Below, one piece after another: positions 8,176 through 16,608 of a stretch of DNA of 64,000 bases (position 1 is its first letter; every line of letters begins with the position of its first letter). The DNA is from Bordetella parapertussis (GTDB taxonomy: Bacteria; Pseudomonadota; Gammaproteobacteria; Burkholderiales; Burkholderiaceae_C), in contig CAMDKD010000007.1 of NCBI GenBank assembly GCA_945901125.1, forward strand, positions 30,732 to 94,731. The letters run 5' to 3'. The translations under genes and the position numbers were made by a program. The notes beneath the pieces were generated by a model, which saw nothing but the letters and a program-made list of their open reading frames with translations, made no database searches and had not been told where the DNA came from.

Positions 8176-9462
8176 TCAAACCTTGGCCGACAGCTTCCAA
8201 CAAGCCAAAGCCTGGGCCGTATCGCCCTTGTTTTCGGCCAGTTCAGCCAGTGCCCGCCAGGCCTGGCGCTGCAACTCACCGCCGGACAAACGCGGCGCGA
8301 CTTGCTCCAGCATTTGCTGCGCCTTGCCCCACAAACCGTGGCGCAGACAAACCATGCCGCTTAAATACTGCAACTCCAGACTGCGCGGGTTGGCCAGGCG
8401 CGCCTGCTCTATGCGTGCCAGCCATTCACTGTCGGGCTCGACCGCGTGCAAAGCAGATGACAAGACCTTCACCATGCGCTGGCGCTGAACCGGCAACTGC
8501 GTCTCGCTGTTGTTGATCAAAGCCTGCCAGACCGGCAGCAGCCATTGCAAGGCAATTTGAGGATCGCCCTGAACCTTTAATAAGCATTGCGCCGCGTGCA
8601 AGGCCAACTCGGGCATGGCGCGTTCTTCGGCTTGCAGCAGTTTCCAACTGGTTTGTAACTGGCTGCTGTCGTGGCAATCGTCCAGACAAGCCATGGCCAA
8701 ACCGCGCACCAGACTGGCGGCGGCGCTGGCGGAAAACGCACCGTGCTTGGCCAATAAACGTGCCGTGTCCAAGGCGGGTAAATGCTGCAAGCTCATGCGA
8801 TCTGCCTTGAGACGCAAACGCAAAGCCATGGTGCGGCGCACCGTGCCTTGCGGCAACTGCGCCAGCCATTGCTGGGCTTTCTGGCTGTCGCGGTCATTCA
8901 ATGCCCAGCGTGCCGCATTCAAATAAGCGGCATCACGCAACTCCAAGGTCTGACTGACGCGCCGGCCTTCATCATGAACCAGCACTTGCTGAAAATGCAG
9001 TTCCCGGGCGGCCTGGTCGCGCAAGGCATGGGCGCTTTCAGCCGCCAGCAAATGCAACAGGCTGCGCATCAAAGTCAACGACATCTGGTGCGGCGATTCG
9101 CCGCTGTCCAGCAAGCTGTCCACCTGGCTCAAGCCTTGCAATGCGGCTTTGCGTGAGCGTAAAAAACGCCCGGTCATCCACAGCAACATGGCATTGAGCA
9201 AAGACTGTTGGGCTGAACGCTCGCGCTGTTGAGCGCGCCAGCGGCGTGCCTGCACAGGCAATTCGAACATGCTGAACAAGCCGCGCAATGCCGCGTAAAG
9301 CAGCACAAAAGAAGACAGCAAGCCGATCACCACCAGATTCAGCGACATGTCCAAACGGTAGGGCGGGACAAACAAAGTCACCGTGCCGGCTTGCATGCTC
9401 AGCCCCAACGCCACGGCCACTGCAATGCCGAAAAGCGACAGTAACCACAAAGACCAGCGCAT
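8176..9462 (-). CDS. hemY: HemY, heme biosynthesis-associated membrane TPR protein
   Basis: This 428-residue protein begins with a transmembrane segment (LWLLSLFGIAVAVALGL) and has a second at about residues 42-62, followed by a long cytoplasmic or periplasmic alpha-helical repeat region. This is the HemY_N plus TPR layout of the proteobacterial 'HemY' encoded at the end of hemCDXY operons. It is not the Bacillus protoporphyrinogen oxidase of the same name. The biochemical role is unproven; it is thought to help late heme synthesis at the membrane. It starts one base after the hemX stop. Confidence 0.9.
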   Translation of the reverse strand: MRWSLWLLSLFGIAVAVALGLSMQAGTVTLFVPPYRLDMSLNLVVIGLLSSFVLLYAALRGLFSMFELPVQARRWRAQQRERSAQQSLLNAMLLWMTGRFLRSRKAALQGLSQVDSLLDSGESPHQMSLTLMRSLLHLLAAESAHALRDQAARELHFQQVLVHDEGRRVSQTLELRDAAYLNAARWALNDRDSQKAQQWLAQLPQGTVRRTMALRLRLKADRMSLQHLPALDTARLLAKHGAFSASAAASLVRGLAMACLDDCHDSSQLQTSWKLLQAEERAMPELALHAAQCLLKVQGDPQIALQWLLPVWQALINNSETQLPVQRQRMVKVLSSALHAVEPDSEWLARIEQARLANPRSLELQYLSGMVCLRHGLWGKAQQMLEQVAPRLSGGELQRQAWRALAELAENKGDTAQALACWKLSAKV

Positions 9463-9463
9463 G

Positions 9464-10528
9464 TCAGCGGCCTGCCGATGCAGTGGCCAGTGCCGCCAGC
9501 GAGCCGTCGAGACGGGGAATATCGGTCTGACGGATTTGTGACTGCACTTGCTTCATCAAGGTTTGTGCGGCGTGACCCTGGCGCGAGGCGGTGTCAAAAA
9601 ACTGCGCCAGGTCACGCTCAGTCACCGCGAGATCGTTGCGCGCAGACGCAATCTGGCGCGACAACAGCGCCAGACGGGCATTGAGCAAACGCAGCTTCAT
9701 GTTTTCACGCACAAAAAAACTTTGCTCCGGCGACAGCATCGCAGCCTCGGGTTGCTCAATGCGACTGACGCGCACCAGTCCTGAGACTTCGGCCCAGATG
9801 CGCTGACCGACAGTGGCCCAATCTTTGTCTTGCCAGATTTGCGCCCAGGTGCGCAACGGCGCTTTGTCCGGCGCATGCACCGAGCGGGTGTTTGGCCCCA
9901 CCGCATTCAGCACCGGCAAAGTGTCGACCAACGCCACCAGTTCATCCAGGCGAATCAACAATCCGGGTATGTCGGTCAGGCTGGTCGACTGCAGCCTTTC
10001 AATGTCATGCTGTAAGGCGCGCAGCACCGGGGCCAGGCGCGGTTGCGGCACTTTGCCAAGGCGTTTTTGGGCGGTTTGCAAAGCAGCCAGCATGGGTTGC
10101 ACGCTGCCTGTCAATTCGGCCTGCTGCTGGGCCAGACCGAGGGCGGATTCGATATCAACCACCAGGTTTTCATCCCGCGAGCGCGACAGGCTTTGCATCA
10201 ATTCTTCCAATTGACTGCGCTGTAGGGCGACTTCACTCAAACGCGCATCCAGCAAAGCCACGCGCGCAGCAGTTTCCTGCGTCAGTTGTTCTGCATGCTT
10301 GGCCATGCTATTGGCCTGTACCGATAACTGGCCGGCATCCGCGCTTTGCCGCGCCAGTTGCTCTTGCATGGTGGACAACTTCAACCACAGTTGCAAACAC
10401 GCCAGTGCGCACAATACAGCCAGCACCAAGCTCAACACCAGCAATTTTTGACGCCACCAGACTAAGCGAACAGGCGTTGGAATACTTGCAGTGGTTTCGG
10501 GTTTGTCGTTAATCGGGGCACTGCTCAT
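9464..10528 (-). CDS. hemX: HemX, uroporphyrinogen-III C-methyltransferase-like membrane protein
   Basis: This is a HemX-family protein of 354 residues. It has a short cytoplasmic N-terminus, a transmembrane helix at about residues 27-48 (KLLVLSLVLAVLCALACLQL), then a coiled-coil stretch (MQEQLARQSADAGQLS) and a helical domain. Despite the common annotation, the proteobacterial HemX lacks a SAM-binding methylase domain and its enzyme activity is doubtful. I chose the ATG at 10528 because it overlaps the hemD stop in an ATGA arrangement; an upstream in-frame extension to 10576 lies entirely inside hemD. Confidence 0.9.
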   Translation of the reverse strand: MSSAPINDKPETTASIPTPVRLVWWRQKLLVLSLVLAVLCALACLQLWLKLSTMQEQLARQSADAGQLSVQANSMAKHAEQLTQETAARVALLDARLSEVALQRSQLEELMQSLSRSRDENLVVDIESALGLAQQQAELTGSVQPMLAALQTAQKRLGKVPQPRLAPVLRALQHDIERLQSTSLTDIPGLLIRLDELVALVDTLPVLNAVGPNTRSVHAPDKAPLRTWAQIWQDKDWATVGQRIWAEVSGLVRVSRIEQPEAAMLSPEQSFFVRENMKLRLLNARLALLSRQIASARNDLAVTERDLAQFFDTASRQGHAAQTLMKQVQSQIRQTDIPRLDGSLAALATASAGR

Positions 10529-11316
10529 GCCAATGATTCTAATGAGGCCAGCAATGCGCCAATCACGGGTTTGCAAACCAGCACCCGGCCCGCCCCCATG
10601 CGTGAGGCCGCTGACCCTATGCGTTCATGGGTGGCAATGGCGGTGGCGGCTGACCAATCCTGAGTCGGCAACAGCTTTTGCAAATAAACGATGGCCTGCG
10701 AACTGCTGAACACCCAGATGCTGCCATCGCTTGCCGCCAGGCCCGCCTGCTCAAGTTGTTCTTGTGTCCATTGTGGACAGCCTCGCTGATAAACGGCCAA
10801 GGTGTTGACCGTCACGCCTGCAAGTGCCAGTTGTTGCATCAACCAATCACGGCCCACGCCTTGCGCGGCGGTCTCCGCCTGATCCACCTCGCTGCCACGC
10901 AATACCAACACCGGCTTGGCAGGCACCAACCCCGCTTGCACCACTTGCCACAAAGCTTCGGTGTCGAATTGAGCCGAGTCTGCCGCTGGAGCGTCGATCA
11001 AATACGCGGGCACGCCCGCTGCCAACAAGGCATGACGGGTGCCCGGACCGGTGGCCCAGCAGCGGGTGTTGCCCCAACCCGAAACAGGTATGCCAGAGTT
11101 GAACGTATGGGTGACTGCATTGCTACTCACAAACATGACCGATTGGAATTGCTGCCAATCGGCAAGGGCTTGATGAATGGGGGCTTGATTTGTCGCGGGC
11201 GCGATATCAATCAACGGCCAATTGAGGACTTCATAACCGGCGGTCTGTAATCCCCGGATCCAGGCCTGGCTGTCGCTGTACGGTCGGGTCAGAATGACGC
11301 GGCGCACGGCGCTCAA
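10525..11316 (-). CDS. hemD: Uroporphyrinogen-III synthase
   Basis: HemD, about 263 residues, closes and inverts ring D of hydroxymethylbilane to give uroporphyrinogen III. Family landmarks include VILTRPYSDSQAWIRGL at the N-terminus, an MFVSSNAVTH segment, and IWVFSSSQAIVYL in the second lobe. HemD is poorly conserved, so the call leans on its place directly after hemC and before hemX. The apparent start is a TTG at 11316, one base after the hemC stop and behind a purine-rich GGGGGCAGG. A GTG three codons later is an equally good start. Confidence 0.92.
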   Translation of the reverse strand: MSAVRRVILTRPYSDSQAWIRGLQTAGYEVLNWPLIDIAPATNQAPIHQALADWQQFQSVMFVSSNAVTHTFNSGIPVSGWGNTRCWATGPGTRHALLAAGVPAYLIDAPAADSAQFDTEALWQVVQAGLVPAKPVLVLRGSEVDQAETAAQGVGRDWLMQQLALAGVTVNTLAVYQRGCPQWTQEQLEQAGLAASDGSIWVFSSSQAIVYLQKLLPTQDWSAATAIATHERIGSAASRMGAGRVLVCKPVIGALLASLESLA

Positions 11317-12255
11317 TTAACCTGCCCCCTGGGCCCGCAATTGACGCGCCGCCGACAGGCCCAGCGCTTCAGCATCTTCCAGCGTGGCCACCTCGCCCTG
11401 GCTGTGGGCGCGTACCAAGGGTGCCTGCGTGTTGTCCGGGTTGCCCCAGGCCGCGTGTAAATCCAGTACATCGCCGTGCAAGACCGCGTGCGCCGCCAAC
11501 GGCATGGAGCAACTGCCGCCCATGGCGCGGCTGACTGCGCGTTCGGCCGCCACCGCCAGCCAGGTGGTCTGGTGCGCCAGCGGTTTCAAAATGCTGCGCA
11601 CATCGTCGCGCGCCATTCGGATTTCTATGCCCAACGCGCCTTGCCCGGCGGCAGGCAGCATTTCAGTGGTATCAAAAATATGGCGTATGCGGTCTGCCAG
11701 ACCCAGACGTTTCAAGCCTGCCGCCGCCAGCACAATACCGTCGTAATGGCCTTCATCCAATTTGCGCAAGCGGGTATCGAGGTTGCCGCGCAAAGGTTCG
11801 ATTTGCAAATCCGGGCGCAAAGCACGCAACAACACGGTACGGCGCAGGCTGGAGGTGCCGACCACCGCGCCCAGAGGAAGATCTTGCAATTTGGCGTACT
11901 GCGAAGACACCCAAGCGTCGCGCGGGTCTTCACGCTCCATCACACAGGCCAACTCAAAGCCGGGCGGCATGTCCATGGGCACATCCTTGAGCGAATGCAC
12001 GGCCAAGTCGGCGCTGCCATCTTCAAGCGCGACTTCAAGCTCTTTGACAAACAAACCCTTGCCGCCGACTTTGCTTAATGAGCGATCGAGTATCTGGTCG
12101 CCTTGCGTGGTCATGCCGAGAATGTCAACCAGGCAACCGCGAGCGCGCAGCAAATCCTGCATGTGGTATGCCTGCCATAAGGCCAGACGGCTTTCGCGTG
12201 TTGCGATGGTGAGATGGGGTGTGCTCAAAACAAGGGACCAGGGGCCGTCAGTCAA
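11317..12255 (-). CDS. hemC: Hydroxymethylbilane synthase (porphobilinogen deaminase)
   Basis: HemC, 312 residues, polymerises four porphobilinogen units into hydroxymethylbilane. It shows IATRESRLALWQA at the N-terminus, KELEVALEDGSADLAVHSLK, the GTSSLRR substrate-binding motif, and GGSCSMPLAAHA, which carries the cysteine that binds the dipyrromethane cofactor. It is the first gene of the hemC-D-X-Y operon. The ATG at 12255 gives a slightly long N-terminus; a TTG ten codons in (before STPHLTIATRE) is a possible true start. The gene is divergent from ppc. Confidence 0.95.
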   Translation of the reverse strand: MTDGPWSLVLSTPHLTIATRESRLALWQAYHMQDLLRARGCLVDILGMTTQGDQILDRSLSKVGGKGLFVKELEVALEDGSADLAVHSLKDVPMDMPPGFELACVMEREDPRDAWVSSQYAKLQDLPLGAVVGTSSLRRTVLLRALRPDLQIEPLRGNLDTRLRKLDEGHYDGIVLAAAGLKRLGLADRIRHIFDTTEMLPAAGQGALGIEIRMARDDVRSILKPLAHQTTWLAVAAERAVSRAMGGSCSMPLAAHAVLHGDVLDLHAAWGNPDNTQAPLVRAHSQGEVATLEDAEALGLSAARQLRAQGAG

Positions 12256-12320
12256 TGGGGCGGGTGGATGCTAGCATGGCCTTTCGTCGTGGTTTTCCCT
12301 CTGTGTCACTCAGTTTTCCC

Positions 12321-15140
12321 ATGAACACTTCAACGCATCGCAAGCCCGCCGCTAAGCGCCGAACCCCATCTTTATCCAGCCATGAACGGCCGCTGGTCGA
12401 CGATATACGCTGGCTGGGCCGCATATTAGGCGACGTCATACGCGAACAAGAAGGCGAAAACGCTTTCGCTCTGGTAGAGCAAATCCGCAGGCTGTCTGTG
12501 GCGTTTCGCCGGGATGCAGATACACAGGCAGGAACTGCCTTAAAAAAACTGCTGACCTCTTTGAGCAGCGAACAAGCCGTCAGCGTGATTCGCGCCTTCA
12601 CCTATTTCAGTCACCTGTCCAACCTGGCCGAGGACCAGCACCATATCCGTCGCCAACAAGCGCATGACCGCGCAGGGGACGTGCATACCGGCAGCCTGGC
12701 TTCATCGTTAAGCAAACTCAAGGCGGCAGGCGTCAGCACCAAAGCCATACGCCAGGCATTGGCGCAAGCGCATATTTCACCGGTGCTGACCGCACACCCG
12801 ACCGAGGTGCAACGCAAAAGCATTTTGGACGCAGAGCGCGGCATTGCAGCCTGTCTGCAATCGCGCGACGACATTGTGTCGCGCGGCAGCGATGCAACCA
12901 GCGTGCGCCAATTGGCCCAGGTCGATGCCCTGGTGCGCGCACGCGTGCTGCAACTGTGGCAAACGCGCCTCTTGCGCTTTACCAAACTCACCGTGGCCGA
13001 TGAGATCGAAAACGCCATGGGCTATTACGAGTCGACGTTTCTGGCTGAAATACCCAAGCTCTATGCTGACCTGGAACACGAACTCGGCGGCCAGGCCATC
13101 GCCTCGTTTTTCCGCATGGGCCAGTGGATGGGCGGCGACCGCGACGGCAACCCGAACGTGAACGCCGACACACTCGACCTGGCCATGAAACGCCAGTGCG
13201 AAGTGGTGTTGCGCCATTACCTGACCGAAGTGCATTGGCTGGGCGGCGAGTTGTCCACCTCCGCCATGCTGGTCGGTGTGCCGGCTGCTTTGCAGGTGCT
13301 GGCCGATTCTTCCCCTGACACCAACGCACACCGCCAGGACGAACCTTACCGGCGCAGCCTGACTTTCATTTACGCCCGCTTAGCGGCGAGTCTGCTGCAC
13401 TTGGCCGGCAAAGAAGCGGCGCGTCACGCTTTGCCGCCGCAGCAGCCTTACCCGGATGCGCAAGCGTTTTTGACAGACCTGCAAACGCTGAATGACGCAT
13501 TGAGCGCACAACACGCACAAGCGTTAGCGCTGCCGCGACTGCGACCGTTGATACGCGCGGTGCAAGTGTTTGGTTTTCATTTAGCGACTGTGGATTTGCG
13601 CCAAAGCTCGGACCAGCATGAATTGGTGGTGGCCGAGTTGCTCAAAGCCGCAGACATAGAAGCACATTACCTCAAACAAAATGAAGCAAGCCGACAGGCT
13701 TTGTTGTTACAAGCCTTGAACGATCCGCGTCCGCTGCGCATTCCCGGCCACAATTACAGCGCGCTCAGCGTGTCTGAATTGGGTATTTTTGAAACCGCCA
13801 AACGCATACGGCAAGACCACGGCGCTGATGCCATACGACACGCCATCATCAGCCACACCGAAACCGTCAGCGATTTGCTGGAAGTGTTGTTGCTGCAAAA
13901 AGAAACCGGGCTATTGGCAAGCAGCCTCAAAGAGTCGCCGGTGGCCTCGCTCATCGTGGTGCCTTTGTTTGAAACGATTGAAGACTTGCAACAAGCGCCG
14001 CTCATCATGCGCGACTATTTCGCCCTGCCAGGCATCGCTGCCTTGGTGGCACGCAGCAGCGGCGAACAAGACATCATGCTCGGCTATTCGGACAGCAACA
14101 AAGACGGCGGCATCTTCACCAGCAACTGGTCGCTGTACCAAGCGGAAATTGCTTTGGTCGATGTGTTCAATACGCTCGAAGAAGTGCACGGCATCACGCT
14201 GCGCTTGTTCCACGGTCGCGGAGGTACGGTGGGGCGCGGCGGCGGTCCGAGTTACGACGCCATACTGGCGCAACCGCCCGGCACGGTGCGCGGGCAAATT
14301 CGATTGACCGAGCAAGGCGAAGTCATCAATTCCAAATACGCCAACCCCATGTTGGGACGGCGTAACCTGGAAACACTGGTGGCCGCTACGCTTGAAGCCA
14401 GCTTGCTGCCGGCGCAACGCGGCGCGCCACGGACTTTCATCGAAGCCGCGCAACTGCTTTCACACCACAGCATGTCGTCTTACCGGTCTTTGGTTTACGA
14501 CACACCGGGTTTCAGCGATTATTTTTTTGAAGCCACGCCGCTGCGCGAAATCGCCGGACTCAACATAGGTTCGCGCCCTGCTTCGCGCAAACCGTCGCAA
14601 CGCATAGAAGACTTGCGCGCCATTCCCTGGGGGTTTAGTTGGGCCCAATGCCGCTTGACCCTGCCCGGGTGGTTGGGTTTCGGTTCGGCAGTGAACGCAT
14701 TCGTTGAAGAACACCCCACGCTGTCGCACACACAAGCGCTGGCGCTGCTGCGCCGCATGCACAAGGACTGGCCGTTTTTCCGCACACTGCTCTCGAACAT
14801 GGACATGGTGATGGCCAAGTCAGACCTGGCGCTGGCCTCGCGTTACGCCGAACTGGTCAGCGATGCGCGCTTGCGTAAAAAGATTTTCAAAGCGATTGAA
14901 GCGGAATGGCATTTGACGGCGAATGCGCTGCAACTCATCACCGGTGCTAAACAACGTTTGGCCAATAACGAATCACTGGCGCGGTCTATCAAACACCGTT
15001 TTCCCTACATTGATCCGCTGCACCATTTGCAAGTCGAACTCATACGCAGACACCGCGCCGGTATCACCGATGAGCGGGCGCAACGCGGCATACATTTGTC
15101 GATCAACGGCATTGCGGCGGGGTTGAGGAATACTGGTTAA
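12321..15140 (+). CDS. ppc: Phosphoenolpyruvate carboxylase
   Basis: PEP carboxylase, 939 residues, makes oxaloacetate from PEP and bicarbonate and refills the TCA cycle. The catalytic histidine motif is VLTAHPTEVQRKS, the second signature is LGYSDSNKDGGIFTSNW, followed by LFHGRGGTVGRGGGP; the C-terminus ends in NTG, as is usual for the family. I chose the ATG at 12321 (MNTSTHRK); the open frame extends upstream to 12219 but that part overlaps the divergent hemC start. The last 4 bases overlap the end of the convergent PIN-toxin gene. Confidence 0.96.
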   Translation: MNTSTHRKPAAKRRTPSLSSHERPLVDDIRWLGRILGDVIREQEGENAFALVEQIRRLSVAFRRDADTQAGTALKKLLTSLSSEQAVSVIRAFTYFSHLSNLAEDQHHIRRQQAHDRAGDVHTGSLASSLSKLKAAGVSTKAIRQALAQAHISPVLTAHPTEVQRKSILDAERGIAACLQSRDDIVSRGSDATSVRQLAQVDALVRARVLQLWQTRLLRFTKLTVADEIENAMGYYESTFLAEIPKLYADLEHELGGQAIASFFRMGQWMGGDRDGNPNVNADTLDLAMKRQCEVVLRHYLTEVHWLGGELSTSAMLVGVPAALQVLADSSPDTNAHRQDEPYRRSLTFIYARLAASLLHLAGKEAARHALPPQQPYPDAQAFLTDLQTLNDALSAQHAQALALPRLRPLIRAVQVFGFHLATVDLRQSSDQHELVVAELLKAADIEAHYLKQNEASRQALLLQALNDPRPLRIPGHNYSALSVSELGIFETAKRIRQDHGADAIRHAIISHTETVSDLLEVLLLQKETGLLASSLKESPVASLIVVPLFETIEDLQQAPLIMRDYFALPGIAALVARSSGEQDIMLGYSDSNKDGGIFTSNWSLYQAEIALVDVFNTLEEVHGITLRLFHGRGGTVGRGGGPSYDAILAQPPGTVRGQIRLTEQGEVINSKYANPMLGRRNLETLVAATLEASLLPAQRGAPRTFIEAAQLLSHHSMSSYRSLVYDTPGFSDYFFEATPLREIAGLNIGSRPASRKPSQRIEDLRAIPWGFSWAQCRLTLPGWLGFGSAVNAFVEEHPTLSHTQALALLRRMHKDWPFFRTLLSNMDMVMAKSDLALASRYAELVSDARLRKKIFKAIEAEWHLTANALQLITGAKQRLANNESLARSIKHRFPYIDPLHHLQVELIRRHRAGITDERAQRGIHLSINGIAAGLRNTG

Positions 15141-15559
15141 TGGTTTAACCACGGATTGATCAGCGTCAATCCCAAACCTTCAAAGTCTTTGGTATTGCGG
15201 GTGGCAAGACTTGCCTGGTGAGTCAAACAAATGGATGCGATTTGTGCATCAGCCAAAGAAATCGGCCTACCTTGGCTTTCTCGTTGGGCCACCAAATCCG
15301 CATAAACAACAGCAGCTTCCAAATCGTAAGCCAGCACCCTGTTTTGAAAATCCTCAGACAACATCAAGGACAAGGTACGGGTTAATTGTTGTTTGCGGGC
15401 ACCCTCAGGCAGCCTGGCTAAGCCGAACAGCAACTCACCGGCCACCACACTGCTTAGCCATATTTCCCGTGAAGGCTGGAGGTTCAGCCATTGCAAAACA
15501 CGCGCTGACGGTGCGGGCCGCATCAACTCAGACACCACGTTGGTATCGAGCAGGATCAA
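15137..15559 (-). CDS. PIN-domain toxin, VapC/FitB-like
   Basis: This is a type II toxin-antitoxin ribonuclease of 140 residues with a PIN fold. It starts MILLDTNVVSELMRP, giving the first acidic metal ligand (D5), followed by a conserved Glu in VAGELLFGLARLP, an aspartate in ISLADAQIA, and the final aspartate in ATRNTKDFEGLGL. PIN toxins of the FitB/VapC class cut tRNA or rRNA and are silenced by the cognate antitoxin. The gene overlaps the upstream antitoxin gene by 4 bases (ATGA type). All four acidic positions appear intact, so the toxin is probably active. Confidence 0.9.
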   Translation of the reverse strand: MILLDTNVVSELMRPAPSARVLQWLNLQPSREIWLSSVVAGELLFGLARLPEGARKQQLTRTLSLMLSEDFQNRVLAYDLEAAVVYADLVAQRESQGRPISLADAQIASICLTHQASLATRNTKDFEGLGLTLINPWLNH

Positions 15560-15813
15560 GACGCAGCCCCTGTGTCGGGATCAACGCCACGAGGCAGTTC
15601 GGTGCGGGCGGGCAATTCAAGTTCATAGCCGCCCAAAGCGGCAAACCTGGCGTGAATCCGGCTCCCCAAACCTTCGGTTGGCGTGCTTTGCGCCAAGGCG
15701 TTGCGCAAAATGGTGCGCACCTCTTCTTCCATGGACCGGCCATGCGAGGCTGCTGCTTGGCGCAGTTTGTCCTTGGTGGCATCGTCAATATTGCGAATGG
15801 TCAATGTGCTCAT
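15556..15813 (-). CDS. FitA-like ribbon-helix-helix antitoxin
   Basis: This 85-residue protein begins MSTLTIRNIDDATKDKLRQ, the beta-strand and first helix of FitA/Arc-type ribbon-helix-helix DNA-binding domains. The segment HGRSMEEEVRTILRNAL completes the fold. The C-terminal 40 residues would wrap around and inhibit the PIN toxin. Gene order antitoxin-toxin with a 4-base overlap is standard. Autoregulation by the toxin-antitoxin complex is expected, and palindromic sequence is present upstream. The last residues differ from classical FitA, so partner specificity is inferred. Confidence 0.88.
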   Translation of the reverse strand: MSTLTIRNIDDATKDKLRQAAASHGRSMEEEVRTILRNALAQSTPTEGLGSRIHARFAALGGYELELPARTELPRGVDPDTGAAS

Positions 15814-15841
15814 AAGTCCCCCTAGAGCGCATTCTATGCTG

Positions 15842-15863
15842 TCAATGCTATCATTGCTAGCAA
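15842..15863 (-). promoter_or_regulatory. Candidate operator upstream of the FitAB-like locus
   Basis: Two near-identical tandem 9-mers, TCAATGCTA and TCATTGCTA (15842-15859), run into a perfect 10-bp palindrome TTGCTAGCAA at 15854-15863. It lies 29-50 bases upstream of the antitoxin start, where FitAB/VapBC complexes usually bind. The role is inferred from position and symmetry. Confidence 0.45.
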
Positions 15864-15883
15864 CTTAACAGCTAATTGCCGAG

Positions 15884-16096
15884 TTATTTAGTGGCCGGTG
15901 CCGGAACCGCCGGGGCTGCGGGTGCTTCAGGCGCAGTTGCAGCAGGCGCAGGCGTTGGTGGTTTAGCCGGTTCAGCTTCATGCGAGACCTCACTGCCGTG
16001 CTTTTCACCGCTCATGTCGACTTTGTCGCCTGCTTTGAAAATCACAAACAAAGCCAAAGCAGCGAACACTACAAATCCCAATGCAATTTTCCACAT
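15884..16096 (-). CDS. Small membrane-anchored Pro/Ala-rich protein, function unknown
   Basis: This 70-residue protein has an N-terminal hydrophobic helix (IALGFVVFAALALFVIF) after a single Lys, which predicts one transmembrane segment. A short charged middle follows, then a low-complexity tail made almost only of Ala, Pro and Thr. An AGGAGA ribosome-binding site sits 8-9 bases before the ATG, so it is likely translated. I do not recognise a family with a known role. It stands alone between two toxin-antitoxin loci and may be a periplasmic spacer-like protein. Confidence 0.65.
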   Translation of the reverse strand: MWKIALGFVVFAALALFVIFKAGDKVDMSGEKHGSEVSHEAEPAKPPTPAPAATAPEAPAAPAVPAPATK

Positions 16097-16211
16097 GATG
16101 CAAGTCTCCTAAATGGTGGTTCCCCAAGTGCGGGATTGAGGTGGAATTTAGCACTGAAAGCCTAGGGCTTGGCTTACAACCAGTCTGTATCAGTCGTGCA
16201 GCATGTTTTTA

Positions 16212-16260
16212 ATTTACAGCACGTAAATTTGTATAAATATCTATTTATGTTAAATTTAAT
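16212..16260 (+). promoter_or_regulatory. Palindromic operator region of the hipB-like gene
   Basis: Just upstream of the antitoxin start are three perfect symmetric elements: AATTTAC-5-GTAAATT (16212-16230), ATAAATA-2-TATTTAT (16234-16249) and TTAAATTTAA (16251-16260). The AT-rich stretch also holds -10-like sequence. HipB proteins repress their own promoter through such palindromes, so I infer operators. Binding has not been shown. Confidence 0.5.
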
Positions 16261-16263
16261 GTT

Positions 16264-16608
16264 ATGTCAAAAACTTCTATCGCCACCGATCAATTGCCCG
16301 CTTCAGCAGCCAAAGCCCTCAAAGACCTGGGCGACAACCTCGCGTTGGCGCGTCAGCGGCGCAAAGAAAGTCTTCGCACCTGGGCCAGCCGCATGTCTGT
16401 GTCGGTACCTACGCTCATGCGTATGGAAAAAGGCGACCCGACGGTCGGCATGGGCGCGTATGCCACCGCGCTGTGGCTGATGGGCAGACACGCAGCCCTG
16501 CCGGAAGTGGCGGCTCCGGCGCTTGACCTGAACGCCTTGGAACAAGACATAGCGGCGGTACGTCAGCGCAGTCTAAGAATGTCTCGCAAACCGGAGGTGA
16601 TGCTATGA
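16264..16608 (+). CDS. HipB-like XRE-family antitoxin/transcriptional regulator
   Basis: This 114-residue protein carries a Cro/C1-type helix-turn-helix at about residues 22-75, with LGDNLALARQRRKESLRTWASR followed by VSVPTLMRMEKGDPTVGMGAYATAL (read as two pieces). This domain with an immediate hipA-like gene downstream (4-base overlap) identifies it as a HipB-type antitoxin and autorepressor. The reading frame is complete, although the partner kinase gene is broken. It may now act as an orphan regulator. The start is the only ATG close to the AT-rich promoter. Confidence 0.82.
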   Translation: MSKTSIATDQLPASAAKALKDLGDNLALARQRRKESLRTWASRMSVSVPTLMRMEKGDPTVGMGAYATALWLMGRHAALPEVAAPALDLNALEQDIAAVRQRSLRMSRKPEVML

